NCBI RefSeq assembly: GCF_000719115.1
Contig: NZ_JOEA01000009.1
Span: 62,001-126,000 of the forward strand
Length of the DNA stretch: 64,000 nt
Source of the DNA: Lentzea albidocapillata
GTDB taxonomy: Bacteria > Actinomycetota > Actinomycetes > Mycobacteriales > Pseudonocardiaceae
Reading direction: 5' to 3'
In this document: piece by piece, positions 1 to 9,563 of the stretch
How the letters are laid out: the number at the start of each line of letters is the position of its first letter
Position numbering within the stretch: the first letter of the stretch is position 1
Notes under the pieces: generated by a model
Databases searched by the model: none
Told to the model about the DNA's origin: nothing
What the model saw: only the letters and a program-made list of their open reading frames with translations
Translations under genes and position numbers: made by a program

Positions 1-883
1 ACATCCCCATGTCGGCCATCGCGGTGTACGCGTCGGGTGTGCCGGACTTCTCCAGCAGCACCTCGACTACCACGATCCGGGAGCCCGGCTTCGCCGCGCG
101 GGCACAGGACTCCAGGATGCGGACGCAGTCCTCGTCGCCCCAGTTGTGCAGGATGAACCGCAGCAGGTACAGGTCCGCGCCCTCGGGAACGGCGGCCAGC
201 GCGTCCCCGGCGACCGTCTCGCAGCGCGAGGCGAGCGGGTCGCTGACCAGCTCCGGCAGGGCGTCGGCGATGACCCCCTCGACATCGAACAGCACCCCCC
301 GCAGCTCTGGTGCGGCACGCAGGACGTCGCGCAGGAGTCCGCCGCGGCCGCCGCCCACGTCCACCACCAGGCCCGTGGCGGGCAGGCCCAGTGCCGCGAC
401 GACGTCGCCGTTGTCCTCCTCGGTCGCGTTGTTCATGGCCTGGTGGAAGTTCGCGGCCTGCTCTGGGTCGTGTTCGCTGATGTAGCTGTAGAAGTCCGTG
501 CCGTGCACCACCGCGAACGGGCTGCGGCCTTCCTTCGCGGCGGCGGCGAGGTTGCTCCACGCCTGCCACGTGGCGTCGGACTTCAGGTCCTGGGCGAGGA
601 TGCGGCCCACCGGGTGGGTGGAGCACATCGTCCGGGAGAGCGCGGTGTGCGCGTACCGGCCGTCCTCGGTCAGGGTGAAGACACCGAAGCTCGCCAGTGC
701 CGCCAGCAGCCTGCCGAGCACGCCGGGGTCGGTGCCCGTGCGGACGGCCAGGTCCGCCACGGAGAGCGCCTCGTCCTCCAGCGTGTCGGCCAGGTCGAGC
801 ACCACCGCCGCGCGCAGCAGGTGTGCCGCGCGCAGGTGCACCAGCATCTGGCTCACCGAGTCGTCCGGTCCTTCGTGGTTCAT
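1..883 (-). CDS. O-methyltransferase, family 2 (partial, C-terminus off window)
   Basis: SAM-dependent methyltransferase of the hydroxyneurosporene/acetylserotonin O-methyltransferase family. The frame is open from the ATG at 883 to the window edge (294 codons), so roughly the last 45 residues of a usual 340-residue protein are missing. An N-terminal winged-helix dimerisation part (DLADTLEDEALSVADLA) is followed by the SAM site VVDVGGGRGG and the late motif LHNWGDEDC. The start lies one base after the stop of the StaC-P450 fusion gene, so it is the last gene visible in the leftward indolocarbazole operon. The standard staurosporine set has only two methyltransferases, both acting on the sugar, so this third one is a candidate for tailoring a hydroxyl on the aglycone. 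That role is inferred from position only. Confidence 0.85.
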   Translation of the reverse strand, partial: MNHEGPDDSVSQMLVHLRAAHLLRAAVVLDLADTLEDEALSVADLAVRTGTDPGVLGRLLAALASFGVFTLTEDGRYAHTALSRTMCSTHPVGRILAQDLKSDATWQAWSNLAAAAKEGRSPFAVVHGTDFYSYISEHDPEQAANFHQAMNNATEEDNGDVVAALGLPATGLVVDVGGGRGGLLRDVLRAAPELRGVLFDVEGVIADALPELVSDPLASRCETVAGDALAAVPEGADLYLLRFILHNWGDEDCVRILESCARAAKPGSRIVVVEVLLEKSGTPDAYTAMADMGM

Positions 884-884
884 C

Positions 885-3677
885 TCAGTCCTCCGGGGCA
901 GGCGACAGCACGACGGGCAGGGCGCTGATGCGGCGGATGATCCAGTCGGACTCCCACCGCACCTCGTTCGTCGTGCTCAGGCGGGCGTGCGGGAAGCGGG
1001 TGAGGAACGTGCCGAGGGCGATCCGGGCCTCCAGCCGGGCCAGCGGCGCGCCGAGGCAGAGGTGCCGGCCGAGGCCGAAGCTGACGTTGTCGCCCCCGGT
1101 GCCGGGCGCGAACTCGTCCCCGGCGGTGCGGTGCGGGCAGCGGTTGGCCGCGGCGAGGTTCACCTGCACCGGCGCGCCCTTCGGGATCAGGTAGCCGCCG
1201 AGTTCGACGTCCTCGGTGGCGAACCGCCACGTCGCGTGCGGCAGCGGCGGCTGCACGCGCAGGGTCTCCTCGACCCAGTCGCCGAGTTCGGCGTCGGTGC
1301 GGGGGCGTTCGCCGGGCGGGCGGCGCAGGGCCTCGTGGATCGACGAGGCGATCAGGCTGGCGGTGGACTCGTAGCCCGCCATGATCAGGCCTGTCGTCCA
1401 CGTGACGACCTCGTTGAGGCTGACCGCGTCCTCGGCCTGCGCCGCCAGCAGGTCCGTGACGAACCCCTGTTCCAGCACGTTTCCCTCGGCGGCCCACTGC
1501 GCGACCGTGCCGGCGAGCCCACCCACCCCGGCGGCACGCTCGTCCTGGTCCTGCGAGTAGATGATGTTGTCGGTGACCTCGCGCAGCGCGGGCCTCAGGT
1601 GCGGTGGTACGCCGATCAGCTCGCTGAAGAAGCCCAGCGGCAGCGCGAAGGTGAAGCGGTCGACGAGGTTCACCTCGCCCTGCTCCGACGTGAGGTTGTC
1701 CAGCAGCCCCTCGGCGAGCTTCGTGATCCGCTCACCCCACTCGCCGAGCTTGCGGGGCGTGAAGAACTTCGCGTGCAGGCGCCGGATCCGGGTGTGCTCC
1801 GCGCCCTCGCTCATCACCATGGCCTTGGCGACCTCGGCGCGTGGCTGGGCACCGAGCATCGCGCCGGGGATCCGCATCCACTCCGGTGCGAGCGCCATGT
1901 CCTTGCTGAGCCGGGAGTCCAGCAGCGCGGTGCGGGCGAGGTCCGGGTCGCACACCACCCAGTTCGTGCCACCGAAGTAGTCGACGGTGACGATCGGCGC
2001 GACCTGGCCCGCCGCGAGCACGGCGGGCAGCGAGTCGACGGAGGCCGGGGTCGTGGGCATCTCGGCCCGGGGTGCCTGCAACGCGGTTCCGCGCACCGTG
2101 TCGGCCAGAGTCGCCGGGTCGTCCGGCAGCGCGTCACCCCGCCACGCCACGTGGCCGTCCGGGCGGACCAGGACGAAGGCGCGGTCGTAGAGCTTGGCCA
2201 GCTCGTCGTTGTCGCTGTGGCGCACGCTCAGCGGCACACCGCGTTCGGCGAACGCAGCCTCGAAGAGCGGAAGCCGTTCGTCGTCACCGAAGCGGAGCAG
2301 GACGAAGCCCAGACCGAAGAGGTCCAAAGTGGACGTCGTGGCGTCCCACCACGCGTGCGCCGCTCGCCTGCCCGGTTCGCCACCGGGCCGCCAGGCCGCG
2401 TCCGGGACGGTGATCGCCGGCGACTGGCCGGGGTCGTCGACGATCACCGACGACCGGTAGCGGAGTCCGAAGTGGATTTCCGGGGCGTCGAACTCGCGGT
2501 GCGCGCCGCTCGACGCGAGCCGTTCGGACATGGCCTTGCGGGCTTGTTCGCCGTCAGGGCCGTCGATGTCCTGCGGCACCTCGCGGTCCATCGTGCGCCG
2601 CAGGTTCGTGTTGGCCTCGTTCAGGCTCGCCTCGGCGATCGGCCGGCGTTCGGCCTCGTAGCTGTCGAGTAGGCGCGGCCCCGCCCAGCCGCCGAGCGTG
2701 GCGGCGATCTTCCAGCCCAGGTCCGCCGCGTCGGCGATGCCGGTGTTGAGGCCGAAGCCGCCGGAGGGGGACAGGGTGTGCGCGGCGTCGCCCGCGAGGA
2801 ACACGCGGCCGTGCCGGTAGCGGTCGGCGACGCGGTGGGTCAGGTGCCAGTCGCCGTCGCTCAGCACCTCGAACGGCGTCTCGAACGCGATCGCGTCCCG
2901 GATGAGGGACTGCGCCTCGGCCCGTTCGGCGTGCTCGTCCTCGACGCCGACGACCATGTTGAACAGCTCGTCGCCGTCCAGTGAACGCAACGGGAAGCGC
3001 AGCACGGGTGAGCGGACGAGGAAGTGCACCAGAGCGGTGCTGTCGCCGAGGCGGGCGCGCAGTTCGGGGGCGCGGAACAGGATGTTGCGGAAGATCTGGG
3101 GCTGGAAGCGCGCGGGGGAGCCGATGCCGCACGCCTGCCGGATCGGGGACGCCGCGCCGTCGCACGCGACCAGGTACCGGGCCTGGACCTCGGTCTTCGC
3201 GCCGGTGTCCAGATCGGTGAGCACGGCGTGCACGTGGTCGTCGTTCTGCGTCACGTCGCTGAGCGAGGTCCGCAGCCGCAACGGTGCGCCGGTCGCCTGC
3301 GCCAGCAAGGGGTTGAGCCAGTGCGCCGGGCAGATTTGGTCGGGTTCGGGGGTGTGCTGGAAAACCGGCCGGTCGGCGGCGGTGCCCCGGCGGTAGCGGT
3401 GCAGCTCGTACCCGCCGATCTTGGTGACCCAGGCGATGTCCAGCGGGTGGTCGGACGGCCAGCCCGCGTTCCGGATCGCGTCCGCGAGTCCCCAGCGGCG
3501 GAACAGTTCCATCGACCGGGGGCCGATCGTGCTCACCTTGGGGTGCCGGACCTCGCCGTCACCGGCCTCGGCGACCACGCAGCCGATCCCCCGGTACGTC
3601 AGGTCGATCGCCAGCGCCATTCCGACCGGACCGCCACCCGCGATCAGCACGTCGGTCCGCTCTGTCTTGCCCGTCAT
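885..3677 (-). CDS. staC: StaC/RebC-type FAD monooxygenase fused to a StaN-like cytochrome P450
   Basis: 930 residues in one uninterrupted frame. Residues 1-530 are a group A flavoprotein monooxygenase of the RebC/StaC type: the FAD-binding GGGPVG loop at 14-19 and the FLAGDAAHTLSPSGGFGLN motif near 293-311. Residues 549-925 are a full P450: I-helix AGYEST (767-772), EETLR (803-807) and the heme loop FGLGRHLCLG with Cys874. Family knowledge: StaC converts the StaP product to the lactam aglycone K252c, while RebC gives arcyriaflavin A. By hand alignment, Val217 and Asn240 fall where RebC has Phe216 and Arg239, which suggests StaC-type outcome. RebC and StaC are normally about 530-residue single-domain proteins, so the P450 half is an addition. 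It resembles the separate StaN at 16930-18153 along its whole length. Its reaction is unknown; second C-N bond chemistry or ring hydroxylation are both possible. Confidence 0.93.
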   Translation of the reverse strand: MTGKTERTDVLIAGGGPVGMALAIDLTYRGIGCVVAEAGDGEVRHPKVSTIGPRSMELFRRWGLADAIRNAGWPSDHPLDIAWVTKIGGYELHRYRRGTAADRPVFQHTPEPDQICPAHWLNPLLAQATGAPLRLRTSLSDVTQNDDHVHAVLTDLDTGAKTEVQARYLVACDGAASPIRQACGIGSPARFQPQIFRNILFRAPELRARLGDSTALVHFLVRSPVLRFPLRSLDGDELFNMVVGVEDEHAERAEAQSLIRDAIAFETPFEVLSDGDWHLTHRVADRYRHGRVFLAGDAAHTLSPSGGFGLNTGIADAADLGWKIAATLGGWAGPRLLDSYEAERRPIAEASLNEANTNLRRTMDREVPQDIDGPDGEQARKAMSERLASSGAHREFDAPEIHFGLRYRSSVIVDDPGQSPAITVPDAAWRPGGEPGRRAAHAWWDATTSTLDLFGLGFVLLRFGDDERLPLFEAAFAERGVPLSVRHSDNDELAKLYDRAFVLVRPDGHVAWRGDALPDDPATLADTVRGTALQAPRAEMPTTPASVDSLPAVLAAGQVAPIVTVDYFGGTNWVVCDPDLARTALLDSRLSKDMALAPEWMRIPGAMLGAQPRAEVAKAMVMSEGAEHTRIRRLHAKFFTPRKLGEWGERITKLAEGLLDNLTSEQGEVNLVDRFTFALPLGFFSELIGVPPHLRPALREVTDNIIYSQDQDERAAGVGGLAGTVAQWAAEGNVLEQGFVTDLLAAQAEDAVSLNEVVTWTTGLIMAGYESTASLIASSIHEALRRPPGERPRTDAELGDWVEETLRVQPPLPHATWRFATEDVELGGYLIPKGAPVQVNLAAANRCPHRTAGDEFAPGTGGDNVSFGLGRHLCLGAPLARLEARIALGTFLTRFPHARLSTTNEVRWESDWIIRRISALPVVLSPAPED

Positions 3678-3740
3678 CGCGTGCGCGCCCTTCGTCGGAG
3701 AGGCAGGGCGACCCGGGGCCGCCCTGCCGCGTCAGTGCTT

Positions 3741-4574
3741 TCAGGGACGGACCGCGACGGCCAGCAGGCAGCCGAAGTCGTCCGCGCCGGACAGGTCGCC
3801 CGGCTTGAAGGCGTCCTCGGAGAACTCGAAGTTGCCCTCGTCCATCGCCACGGGACGCTCCTCGAAGCCACCGAGCTTCTCGATCTCGTCGGCCAGGCGC
3901 AGGGTGCTCTGCTCGGTGATGTCGTCGATGCTGTGCAGGCGCAGGCCCGCGCGGTGCAGCATCGGCACGTAGTCGTCGATGTCGGCCGTGGTGCACATGA
4001 GGTCGCGGCAGAACTTGTCGATGCCGGGACTGCGGACCTCCTTGCGCGGGTAGCGGTCGAAGATGTCGGTCAGCACCACCCGGCCGCCGGGCTTGAGGAC
4101 GCGGAAGATCTCGCGGAACACCTGGTCGCGGTCGGGCATGTGGCAGATCGACTCCAGCGCCATCACCGCGTCGAACGAGCTGTCCTGGAACGGCAGGTTC
4201 AGCGCGTCGGCGTGCTCGAAGACCGCCCTGGCGGAGAGACCCGTCTCGGCGGCGAGCTTGTTCGCGGTCTTGACCTGTTCCGCGCTGATGCTGACACCCG
4301 TCACCCGTGCGCCGGTCCTGCCCGCCAGTCGCAGGCCCGGGCCGCCCACCCCACAGCCCAGGTCGAGGACGTGCGACGACGCGTCGACGCCGAGCTTCTC
4401 GATGAAGACGTCGGTGAGCCGGTCCATCGCCTCGTCGATCGTGGCAGTGGAGTCCGGCGAGTCCCAGTAACCGATGTGCACGTTGGTGTTGAAGCTGCCG
4501 TCGCGCATCGCGCTCAGGGTCAGCTTGTCGTAGAGCGCACCGACGTCTTGCGGCTGGGGCAGAGTCTGGGTCAT
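3741..4574 (-). CDS. staMA: SAM-dependent methyltransferase, StaMA-like (sugar N-methylation)
   Basis: 277-residue class I methyltransferase. SAM-binding motif HVLDLGCGVGGPG lies near residue 65, followed by GGRVVLTDIFDR. It belongs to the same broad family as RebM and the second methyltransferase at 8754-9563, including the conserved NVHIGYWDSP segment near the N-terminus that matches [10 protein letters not shown] in its paralogue. In staurosporine biosynthesis StaMA methylates the 3'-amino group and StaMB the 4'-hydroxyl. I assign MA to this copy from its place next to staC and staE, so the two methyltransferase names could be swapped. The ribosome binding site AGGAG precedes the ATG. Confidence 0.8.
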   Translation of the reverse strand: MTQTLPQPQDVGALYDKLTLSAMRDGSFNTNVHIGYWDSPDSTATIDEAMDRLTDVFIEKLGVDASSHVLDLGCGVGGPGLRLAGRTGARVTGVSISAEQVKTANKLAAETGLSARAVFEHADALNLPFQDSSFDAVMALESICHMPDRDQVFREIFRVLKPGGRVVLTDIFDRYPRKEVRSPGIDKFCRDLMCTTADIDDYVPMLHRAGLRLHSIDDITEQSTLRLADEIEKLGGFEERPVAMDEGNFEFSEDAFKPGDLSGADDFGCLLAVAVRP

Positions 4575-4615
4575 GGCGAGCTTCTCCTGATGGGTGAACG
4601 AGTTCGGTCTGGAGG

Positions 4616-5233
4616 TCAGAGGGAGACGACGGCCTGCGTCAGTTCCTGTTCGATCTGCCGGCAGAGCTCGTAGTGGGGCAGCAGACCCTGTTCCTTCGCC
4701 TGGGCGAGGGTGATCGCGACACTGTCCCTTTCGGACAGAATCGGCGGGACGTTCTTCGGCACGGGCAGACCGAGGGCCGGGTCGAGGACGTCAAGGGCGA
4801 GTTCGTGCTCCGCGACGTAGGTGCCCGAGATCATGTACGACATCACGGTGTTGTCTTCGAGAGCGATGAACGCGTGCCCGACGCCGACCGGGAAGTACAG
4901 GGTGCGGTGGTGGTTCTGGTCCATCAGCACGGAGTCCCACCGGCCGAACGTCGGCGAGCCCACGCGGATGTCGACCACGACGTCGATGGCCGACCCGGCC
5001 GCGCAGTAGACGTACTTGGCACAACCCGGCGGCGTGGTGGTGTAGTGGATGCCCCTGACCACCCCGCGGGCGGACACGCTGTGGTTCGTCTGCCTCACCG
5101 GGAACAGCGGACTGCCGTGCGCTTCGGCGAAGGCTGCCTCCTGGAACGGGGAGAGGAACCGGCCTCGGTCGTCACCGAACACCTGCGGGGTGAACTCCAG
5201 CGCGCCTTCCACTGCGAGCGTGCGGACTTTCAT
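4616..5233 (-). CDS. staE: dTDP-4-keto-6-deoxyhexose 3,5/5-epimerase
   Basis: 205-residue RmlC-family cupin. The catalytic-His segment RGIHYTTTPPG (His63) and the following DVVVDIRVGSPTFGRW strand are typical of nucleotide-sugar epimerases. In the staurosporine pathway StaE epimerises the 4-keto sugar on the way to dTDP-L-ristosamine. It is fourth from the left in the leftward operon, 16 bases after staI, with AGGAG in that gap (GCAGGAGCTCACATG) as its ribosome binding site. Confidence 0.88.
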   Translation of the reverse strand: MKVRTLAVEGALEFTPQVFGDDRGRFLSPFQEAAFAEAHGSPLFPVRQTNHSVSARGVVRGIHYTTTPPGCAKYVYCAAGSAIDVVVDIRVGSPTFGRWDSVLMDQNHHRTLYFPVGVGHAFIALEDNTVMSYMISGTYVAEHELALDVLDPALGLPVPKNVPPILSERDSVAITLAQAKEQGLLPHYELCRQIEQELTQAVVSL

Positions 5234-5249
5234 GTGAGCTCCTGCGATC

Positions 5250-6359
5250 TCAGAGCGTGGCCAGGACCTGGCGCAGCGCGTGGATGACCTTGTCCTGCAG
5301 GTCGGGCGACAGCGAGGGGTACATCGGCAGCGAGAAGATCTCGCCCGCCAGCGCCTCGGTGACGGGCAACGAGCCGGTGCGCTCCGCGAGGTGGGCGAAA
5401 CCGCTCATCGTGTGCACGGGCCAGGGATAGCTGATGTTCAGGTGGATGTCGTACGACTTGAGGCGCTCGATGATGTCGTCACGCCGCGGATGCCTTGCGA
5501 CGTAGACGTAGTACACGTGGTCGTTGCCCTCGTTGGTCTTGGGCAGGAGGAGATCGGTGTCCCCGAGGCCTTCCTCGTACCGTTGCGCCACAGCCCTTCG
5601 CGCGGCGACGTAAGTGTCGAGCCGGGTCAGCTTGCGCCGCAGGATCTCCGCCTGGATCTCGTCGAGGCGGCTGTTGTGCGCCGGGGTCTGGACCGTGTAG
5701 TAGATCTTGTCCATGCCGTAGTAGCGCAGCCGGCGCAGCTGGACGGCGACGTTGTCGTGCGGGGTGATCACCGCGCCGCCGTCGCCGTACGCGCCGAGGA
5801 CCTTGGTGGGGTAGAAGGAGAATGCCGCCACGTCACCGGTCGAGCCGGCGATCTTGCCATGCTGGCGGGCGCCATGTGCCTGCGCGCAATCCTCCAGCAC
5901 GCTCAGACCGTGCTTGTCCGCGATCGCCCGGATTGCCGTCATGTCGACGCACTGCCCGTAGAGGTGGACGGGCACCAGGCAACGGGTGCGGTCGGTGATC
6001 TTCGCTTCGATCTGCGCGGTGTCCATGAGGAAGTCCTCCTCGCGGACGTCGACGAACACCGGCGTGGCACCCGCGTTGTCGATCGCGATGACGGTCGGCG
6101 CCGCGGTGTTCGACACCGTGATCACCTCGTCGCCGGGCTGGACGCCCAGCGCCTGCAGCCCGAGCGTGATCGCGTTCGTGCCGTTGTCGACACCGACGCA
6201 GTGCCCGACGCCGTGGTAGGCGGCGAACTCCTCCTCGAACCCGCGCACGCTCTCCCCGAGCACGAGCTGCCCGGAGTTGAACACCTTCTCGACGGCGTCG
6301 AGGATGTCGAGCCGTTCGTTCTGGTATTCGAGGAGGTAGTCCCAAACACGCGTGGTCAT
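5250..6359 (-). CDS. staI: DegT/DnrJ/EryC1 sugar 3-aminotransferase
   Basis: 369-residue PLP-dependent nucleotide-sugar aminotransferase. The Schiff-base lysine is Lys186 in [17 protein letters not shown], and the substrate/PLP segments [16 protein letters not shown] and EDCAQAHGA are present. Length is normal for the family. It is predicted to install the 3-amino group of the staurosporine sugar. Its ATG overlaps the stop of staK by 4 bases, indicating translational coupling. Confidence 0.9.
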   Translation of the reverse strand: MTTRVWDYLLEYQNERLDILDAVEKVFNSGQLVLGESVRGFEEEFAAYHGVGHCVGVDNGTNAITLGLQALGVQPGDEVITVSNTAAPTVIAIDNAGATPVFVDVREEDFLMDTAQIEAKITDRTRCLVPVHLYGQCVDMTAIRAIADKHGLSVLEDCAQAHGARQHGKIAGSTGDVAAFSFYPTKVLGAYGDGGAVITPHDNVAVQLRRLRYYGMDKIYYTVQTPAHNSRLDEIQAEILRRKLTRLDTYVAARRAVAQRYEEGLGDTDLLLPKTNEGNDHVYYVYVARHPRRDDIIERLKSYDIHLNISYPWPVHTMSGFAHLAERTGSLPVTEALAGEIFSLPMYPSLSPDLQDKVIHALRQVLATL

Positions 6360-7318
6360 GGGCGAGCCTTTCGGGCGAGTGCGGCGATGGTTCGGTGGAT
6401 CCCTTCCCCCAGCGGGATCTCCGGGCGCCAGCCAGTGACGGCCCGGAACGCCGAGGAGTCGATGGTCACGCTGCGGAAGTCGGTCACGGGGGCGTGCGAG
6501 GGGGCCTGGACCGAGGTGACCTCGACCGGCGGCGTCCCGGTGTGCTCGGACGTGATGGCGGAGATGAGCCGGAACACGTCGCCGAGCGCGTCACCACGGC
6601 CCGCCCCGAGCAGCCAGTGCCTGCCGGACAACGGATCGGGGTGGGCGAGTGCCGCGGAGACCGCGGCGGCGATGTCGTCGACATGCACCAGATCGCGCCG
6701 CACGGTGCCGTCGTGCCACATCGTGAGCGGCTGCCCGTCGAGCGCCCTGGCCGCCATCGCGGACACGACACCGCGATCGTGACCGCCGCCCGGCGTGCTC
6801 TCGCCGAACACGGTGGGCAGCCGCAGGGTGATGCCCCGGACCCGGCCGGCGGCCGTCGCCCGCTCCAGCAGCAGTTCGGCGCGCAGCTTCTGCCGGTCGT
6901 ACGCGGTCTCGGGCCTGTCCGGTTCGCTGCCGTCGAGCGGTTCCCGTTGCGGCACACCGACCTGCGACGCCGCGCCGCCGTAGACGACCACCGGGCGGAC
7001 GCCGTCGTCGCGGCCCAGCACGTCGAGCAGGTCCTGCATGACACCGACGTTCACGCGCTCGGCGGAGCCCTCCTCGGCGGCGCGCCAGCCACCGTCGCCG
7101 AGCAGCAGGTAGACGACCGCGTCCGAGCCCTCGACCGCGTGCGCGAGTTCGGCGCGGTCGGTGAGGTCGGCGGTCACCACCTCGACCTCGGCCGGGCCGG
7201 GCGGCACCTCGGCCGGTTTGCGGGCCACGGCCCGAAGGCGGATTTCCTGGCGTGCCAAGGTCTTCAGCACCGCCGAGCCGATGAAGCCCGTCGCGCCGAG
7301 CACAGTGATCCTCTTCAT
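6356..7318 (-). CDS. staK: NDP-hexose 4-ketoreductase (SDR/epimerase family)
   Basis: 320-residue extended SDR protein with the nucleotide-binding loop [13 protein letters not shown] at residues 7-19 and a YDRQK active-site segment (Tyr/Lys dyad). The position next to staI and staJ matches the 4-ketoreduction step of dTDP-L-ristosamine formation. It begins 1 base after the stop of staJ and ends in a 4-base overlap with staI. Confidence 0.86.
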   Translation of the reverse strand: MKRITVLGATGFIGSAVLKTLARQEIRLRAVARKPAEVPPGPAEVEVVTADLTDRAELAHAVEGSDAVVYLLLGDGGWRAAEEGSAERVNVGVMQDLLDVLGRDDGVRPVVVYGGAASQVGVPQREPLDGSEPDRPETAYDRQKLRAELLLERATAAGRVRGITLRLPTVFGESTPGGGHDRGVVSAMAARALDGQPLTMWHDGTVRRDLVHVDDIAAAVSAALAHPDPLSGRHWLLGAGRGDALGDVFRLISAITSEHTGTPPVEVTSVQAPSHAPVTDFRSVTIDSSAFRAVTGWRPEIPLGEGIHRTIAALARKARP

Positions 7319-7319
7319 C

Positions 7320-8741
7320 TCACACCAGTCCCCGTGGCCAGGCGGAGGCGGCGTTCATGCACGCCAGCAGCGTGCGCGCCTCCACGTTGAGGTAGTGGCC
7401 GTGCCGTGCCAGCGTGGTCAGCTGCGCGGGCGTGGCCCAGACGAAGCCGCGAGGCGGCTCGGACGGCACCAGCGAGGGGTCGGCCTCGACGGTCAGGTAG
7501 CGGCACCGGGTGTTCAGGAACCGGCCGCCCTCCTCGGAATGCACTGCCTGGTAACGGATGCGGGACCGCTCGGCCCGCAGCACCACGTCGAGGAACGGCG
7601 GGCGGTCCTCGGCGGGGAGGTGCTCGTAGTTGCGCGGCGTGCACTGCACGGTGGGCGCGAGTTCGACGGTGTCAAGGAAACCGCCGTCGGCACGCGCGTG
7701 CACCAGCACGTGCTGGACACCGCCGAAGTCGCGCACCAGGAACGCCGAGACGCCCATGTCGACGGACTCCAGCAGTGGCTGGGTCCAGCTGATCCGCTCC
7801 CGGTTGCTGCCGTGCACGGCGATCGCCACGACCTTGAAGTAGCGGCCGTCCTCGTGCTCGACGGCGTCGGGACCGCGCTTCCAGCCCTCCACGGACGCCA
7901 ACGGGATGCGCGTGGTCCGCACGTCGTGGCGCGCCCGTTCCCCGGTGAACCACGACAGCAGCTGCACGTCGGAGTGCAGCGCGCCGGGATTCGGGTCGTA
8001 GTAGGGAAGACAGGACAGCACGCTGCGCGCGTTCATGTTCACCGTCTCGTCCTCGTGCAGCAGCTCCGCGATCTGCCCGAGGGTGAGCCAGCGGAAGTCC
8101 TCGTCCTCGGCGATCTCCGCGGAGGTCTCGACGATCATGTTGCGGTTGGACTTGCGGAAGAACCACGACCCCTGCTCGGCCTGCAGGACGTCGACGACGA
8201 CCTGGTCCCGGTCGAGGTCGGCGAAGTGCTCCAGCAGCTTCACGCTGGAGCCGCCGTGCGCTCCGGTGTAGTTGCTGCGGGTCGCCTGGACGGTAGGGGA
8301 CAGCTGCACCAGGTTGGGGTTGCCCGGCTCCATCTTGGCCTGCATCAGGAAGTGCAGGACGCCGTCGATCTCCTTGCACAGGATGCCCAGGATCCCGACC
8401 TCGGGCTGTTTGATGACCGGCTGCTGCCATTCGCGGTACGGGCCGTCGCCGTGCGGGCCGTCGTGCTCCACCACGTGCAGGCCCTCGATCGCGAAGAACC
8501 GGCCGCTCGCGTGCACGAGATCGCCGGTGGACCTCACGAAGTGCCACTGGTCGAGGTCGGCGAACGGGATGCGTTCGACCTGCAGAACGTTGGCCTGGCG
8601 GCGTTGCGCGAGCCAGGCGCGCACGTCCGAAGTGCGCATGTGCGCGCCCTGGCGGGTCGCGGCGGACAGGGCGATGCGGTGCAGGTGGCCGGCGTTTCCG
8701 CGAGCACGCAGGGTGGCGGGCTTGCTCAGCTGGGCAGTCAT
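7320..8741 (-). CDS. staJ: NDP-hexose 2,3-dehydratase
   Basis: 473-residue protein of the 2,3-dehydratase family. It is built of two homologous halves: EHDGPHGDGPYREWQQPVIKQ and EHEDGRYFKVVAIAVHGSN are equivalent segments, and LMQAKMEPGNPNLVQLSPTVQ repeats as HARADGGFLDTVELAPTVQ. It removes water from dTDP-4-keto-6-deoxyglucose to give the 3,4-diketo-2,6-dideoxy sugar used by the aminotransferase. The family has no close relatives in primary metabolism, so this gene by itself marks a 2-deoxysugar pathway. Confidence 0.9.
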   Translation of the reverse strand: MTAQLSKPATLRARGNAGHLHRIALSAATRQGAHMRTSDVRAWLAQRRQANVLQVERIPFADLDQWHFVRSTGDLVHASGRFFAIEGLHVVEHDGPHGDGPYREWQQPVIKQPEVGILGILCKEIDGVLHFLMQAKMEPGNPNLVQLSPTVQATRSNYTGAHGGSSVKLLEHFADLDRDQVVVDVLQAEQGSWFFRKSNRNMIVETSAEIAEDEDFRWLTLGQIAELLHEDETVNMNARSVLSCLPYYDPNPGALHSDVQLLSWFTGERARHDVRTTRIPLASVEGWKRGPDAVEHEDGRYFKVVAIAVHGSNRERISWTQPLLESVDMGVSAFLVRDFGGVQHVLVHARADGGFLDTVELAPTVQCTPRNYEHLPAEDRPPFLDVVLRAERSRIRYQAVHSEEGGRFLNTRCRYLTVEADPSLVPSEPPRGFVWATPAQLTTLARHGHYLNVEARTLLACMNAASAWPRGLV

Positions 8742-8753
8742 GGCGGACCCCCT

Positions 8754-9563
8754 CTACGGCCGTCGGGCGGTGATCAGGACGTAGCCACTGCTCGGGTTCT
8801 CCCCGAACGCCGCCATCAGCTCCGCGGCCGTGATGATGTCCGCGGCCGCGAAGGGCGGTGCCGAGTCGGCGATCCGGCGGAACGCGGCGGCCGCCTGCTC
8901 GTAGCTCGGCCGCACGTTCTCGCCGATGTCGAGCAGCTCCAGCAGGTCCCACCCGGCCTTCTGCAGACTCGCCCGGTGCTCCAACTCGGAGTTGATCCCG
9001 GCGATCTCGAGCGTGCGGATCATCCCGGCCAGCACCGCCTCGCCCGCGCCGGTGAACGGCTCCCGCTGGCACAGGTCCGCCACGACCAGCCGTCCACCGG
9101 GACGGACCAAACGGCGCAGCCGCGCCAAGGCCGAGGCCTGGTCCGGCAGGTGCAGCAACGACTCGATCGCGAAGACGGCGTCGAACGTGCCGAGGTCGCC
9201 GGGCAGGGAGGCGGCGTCGGCGAGCCGGAACGCGACGCGGTCCGAGCCCGCCGCGAGCTCGGTCGCGCGGTCCACCTCCTGCTGCGACACCGTGATCCCC
9301 GTGACGTGCACGTCGTGGGTCCCGGCGATGCGCATGGCCGGGAAACCGTTGCCGCAGCCCACGTCGAGGACCCGGTCGCCGGGCCGCAGGGCGAGGCGTT
9401 CGCCGACCAGGTCGGTGAGCCGGTCGGTCGCCGCGGCCATCGGCACGTGCTCGGCGCCCGAGTCCCAGTAGCCCGCGTGGATGTTGCCGCCCAGGGCCTC
9501 CGTCGTGCCGGCCTGCGCGAACTGGTCGTACTTGCCGCCGACGGCGTCGGTCTGCGATGTCAC
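8754..9563 (-). CDS. staMB: SAM-dependent methyltransferase, StaMB/RebM-like (sugar O-methylation)
   Basis: 269-residue class I methyltransferase with SAM motif [13 protein letters not shown] near residue 64, the [15 protein letters not shown] segment and [13 protein letters not shown]. It resembles RebM, which methylates the 4'-hydroxyl of the rebeccamycin sugar, and by analogy would O-methylate the staurosporine sugar. The start overlaps the staP stop by 4 bases (ATGA). A swap of function with the methyltransferase at 3741-4574 cannot be excluded. Confidence 0.8.
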   Translation of the reverse strand: MTSQTDAVGGKYDQFAQAGTTEALGGNIHAGYWDSGAEHVPMAAATDRLTDLVGERLALRPGDRVLDVGCGNGFPAMRIAGTHDVHVTGITVSQQEVDRATELAAGSDRVAFRLADAASLPGDLGTFDAVFAIESLLHLPDQASALARLRRLVRPGGRLVVADLCQREPFTGAGEAVLAGMIRTLEIAGINSELEHRASLQKAGWDLLELLDIGENVRPSYEQAAAAFRRIADSAPPFAAADIITAAELMAAFGENPSSGYVLITARRP

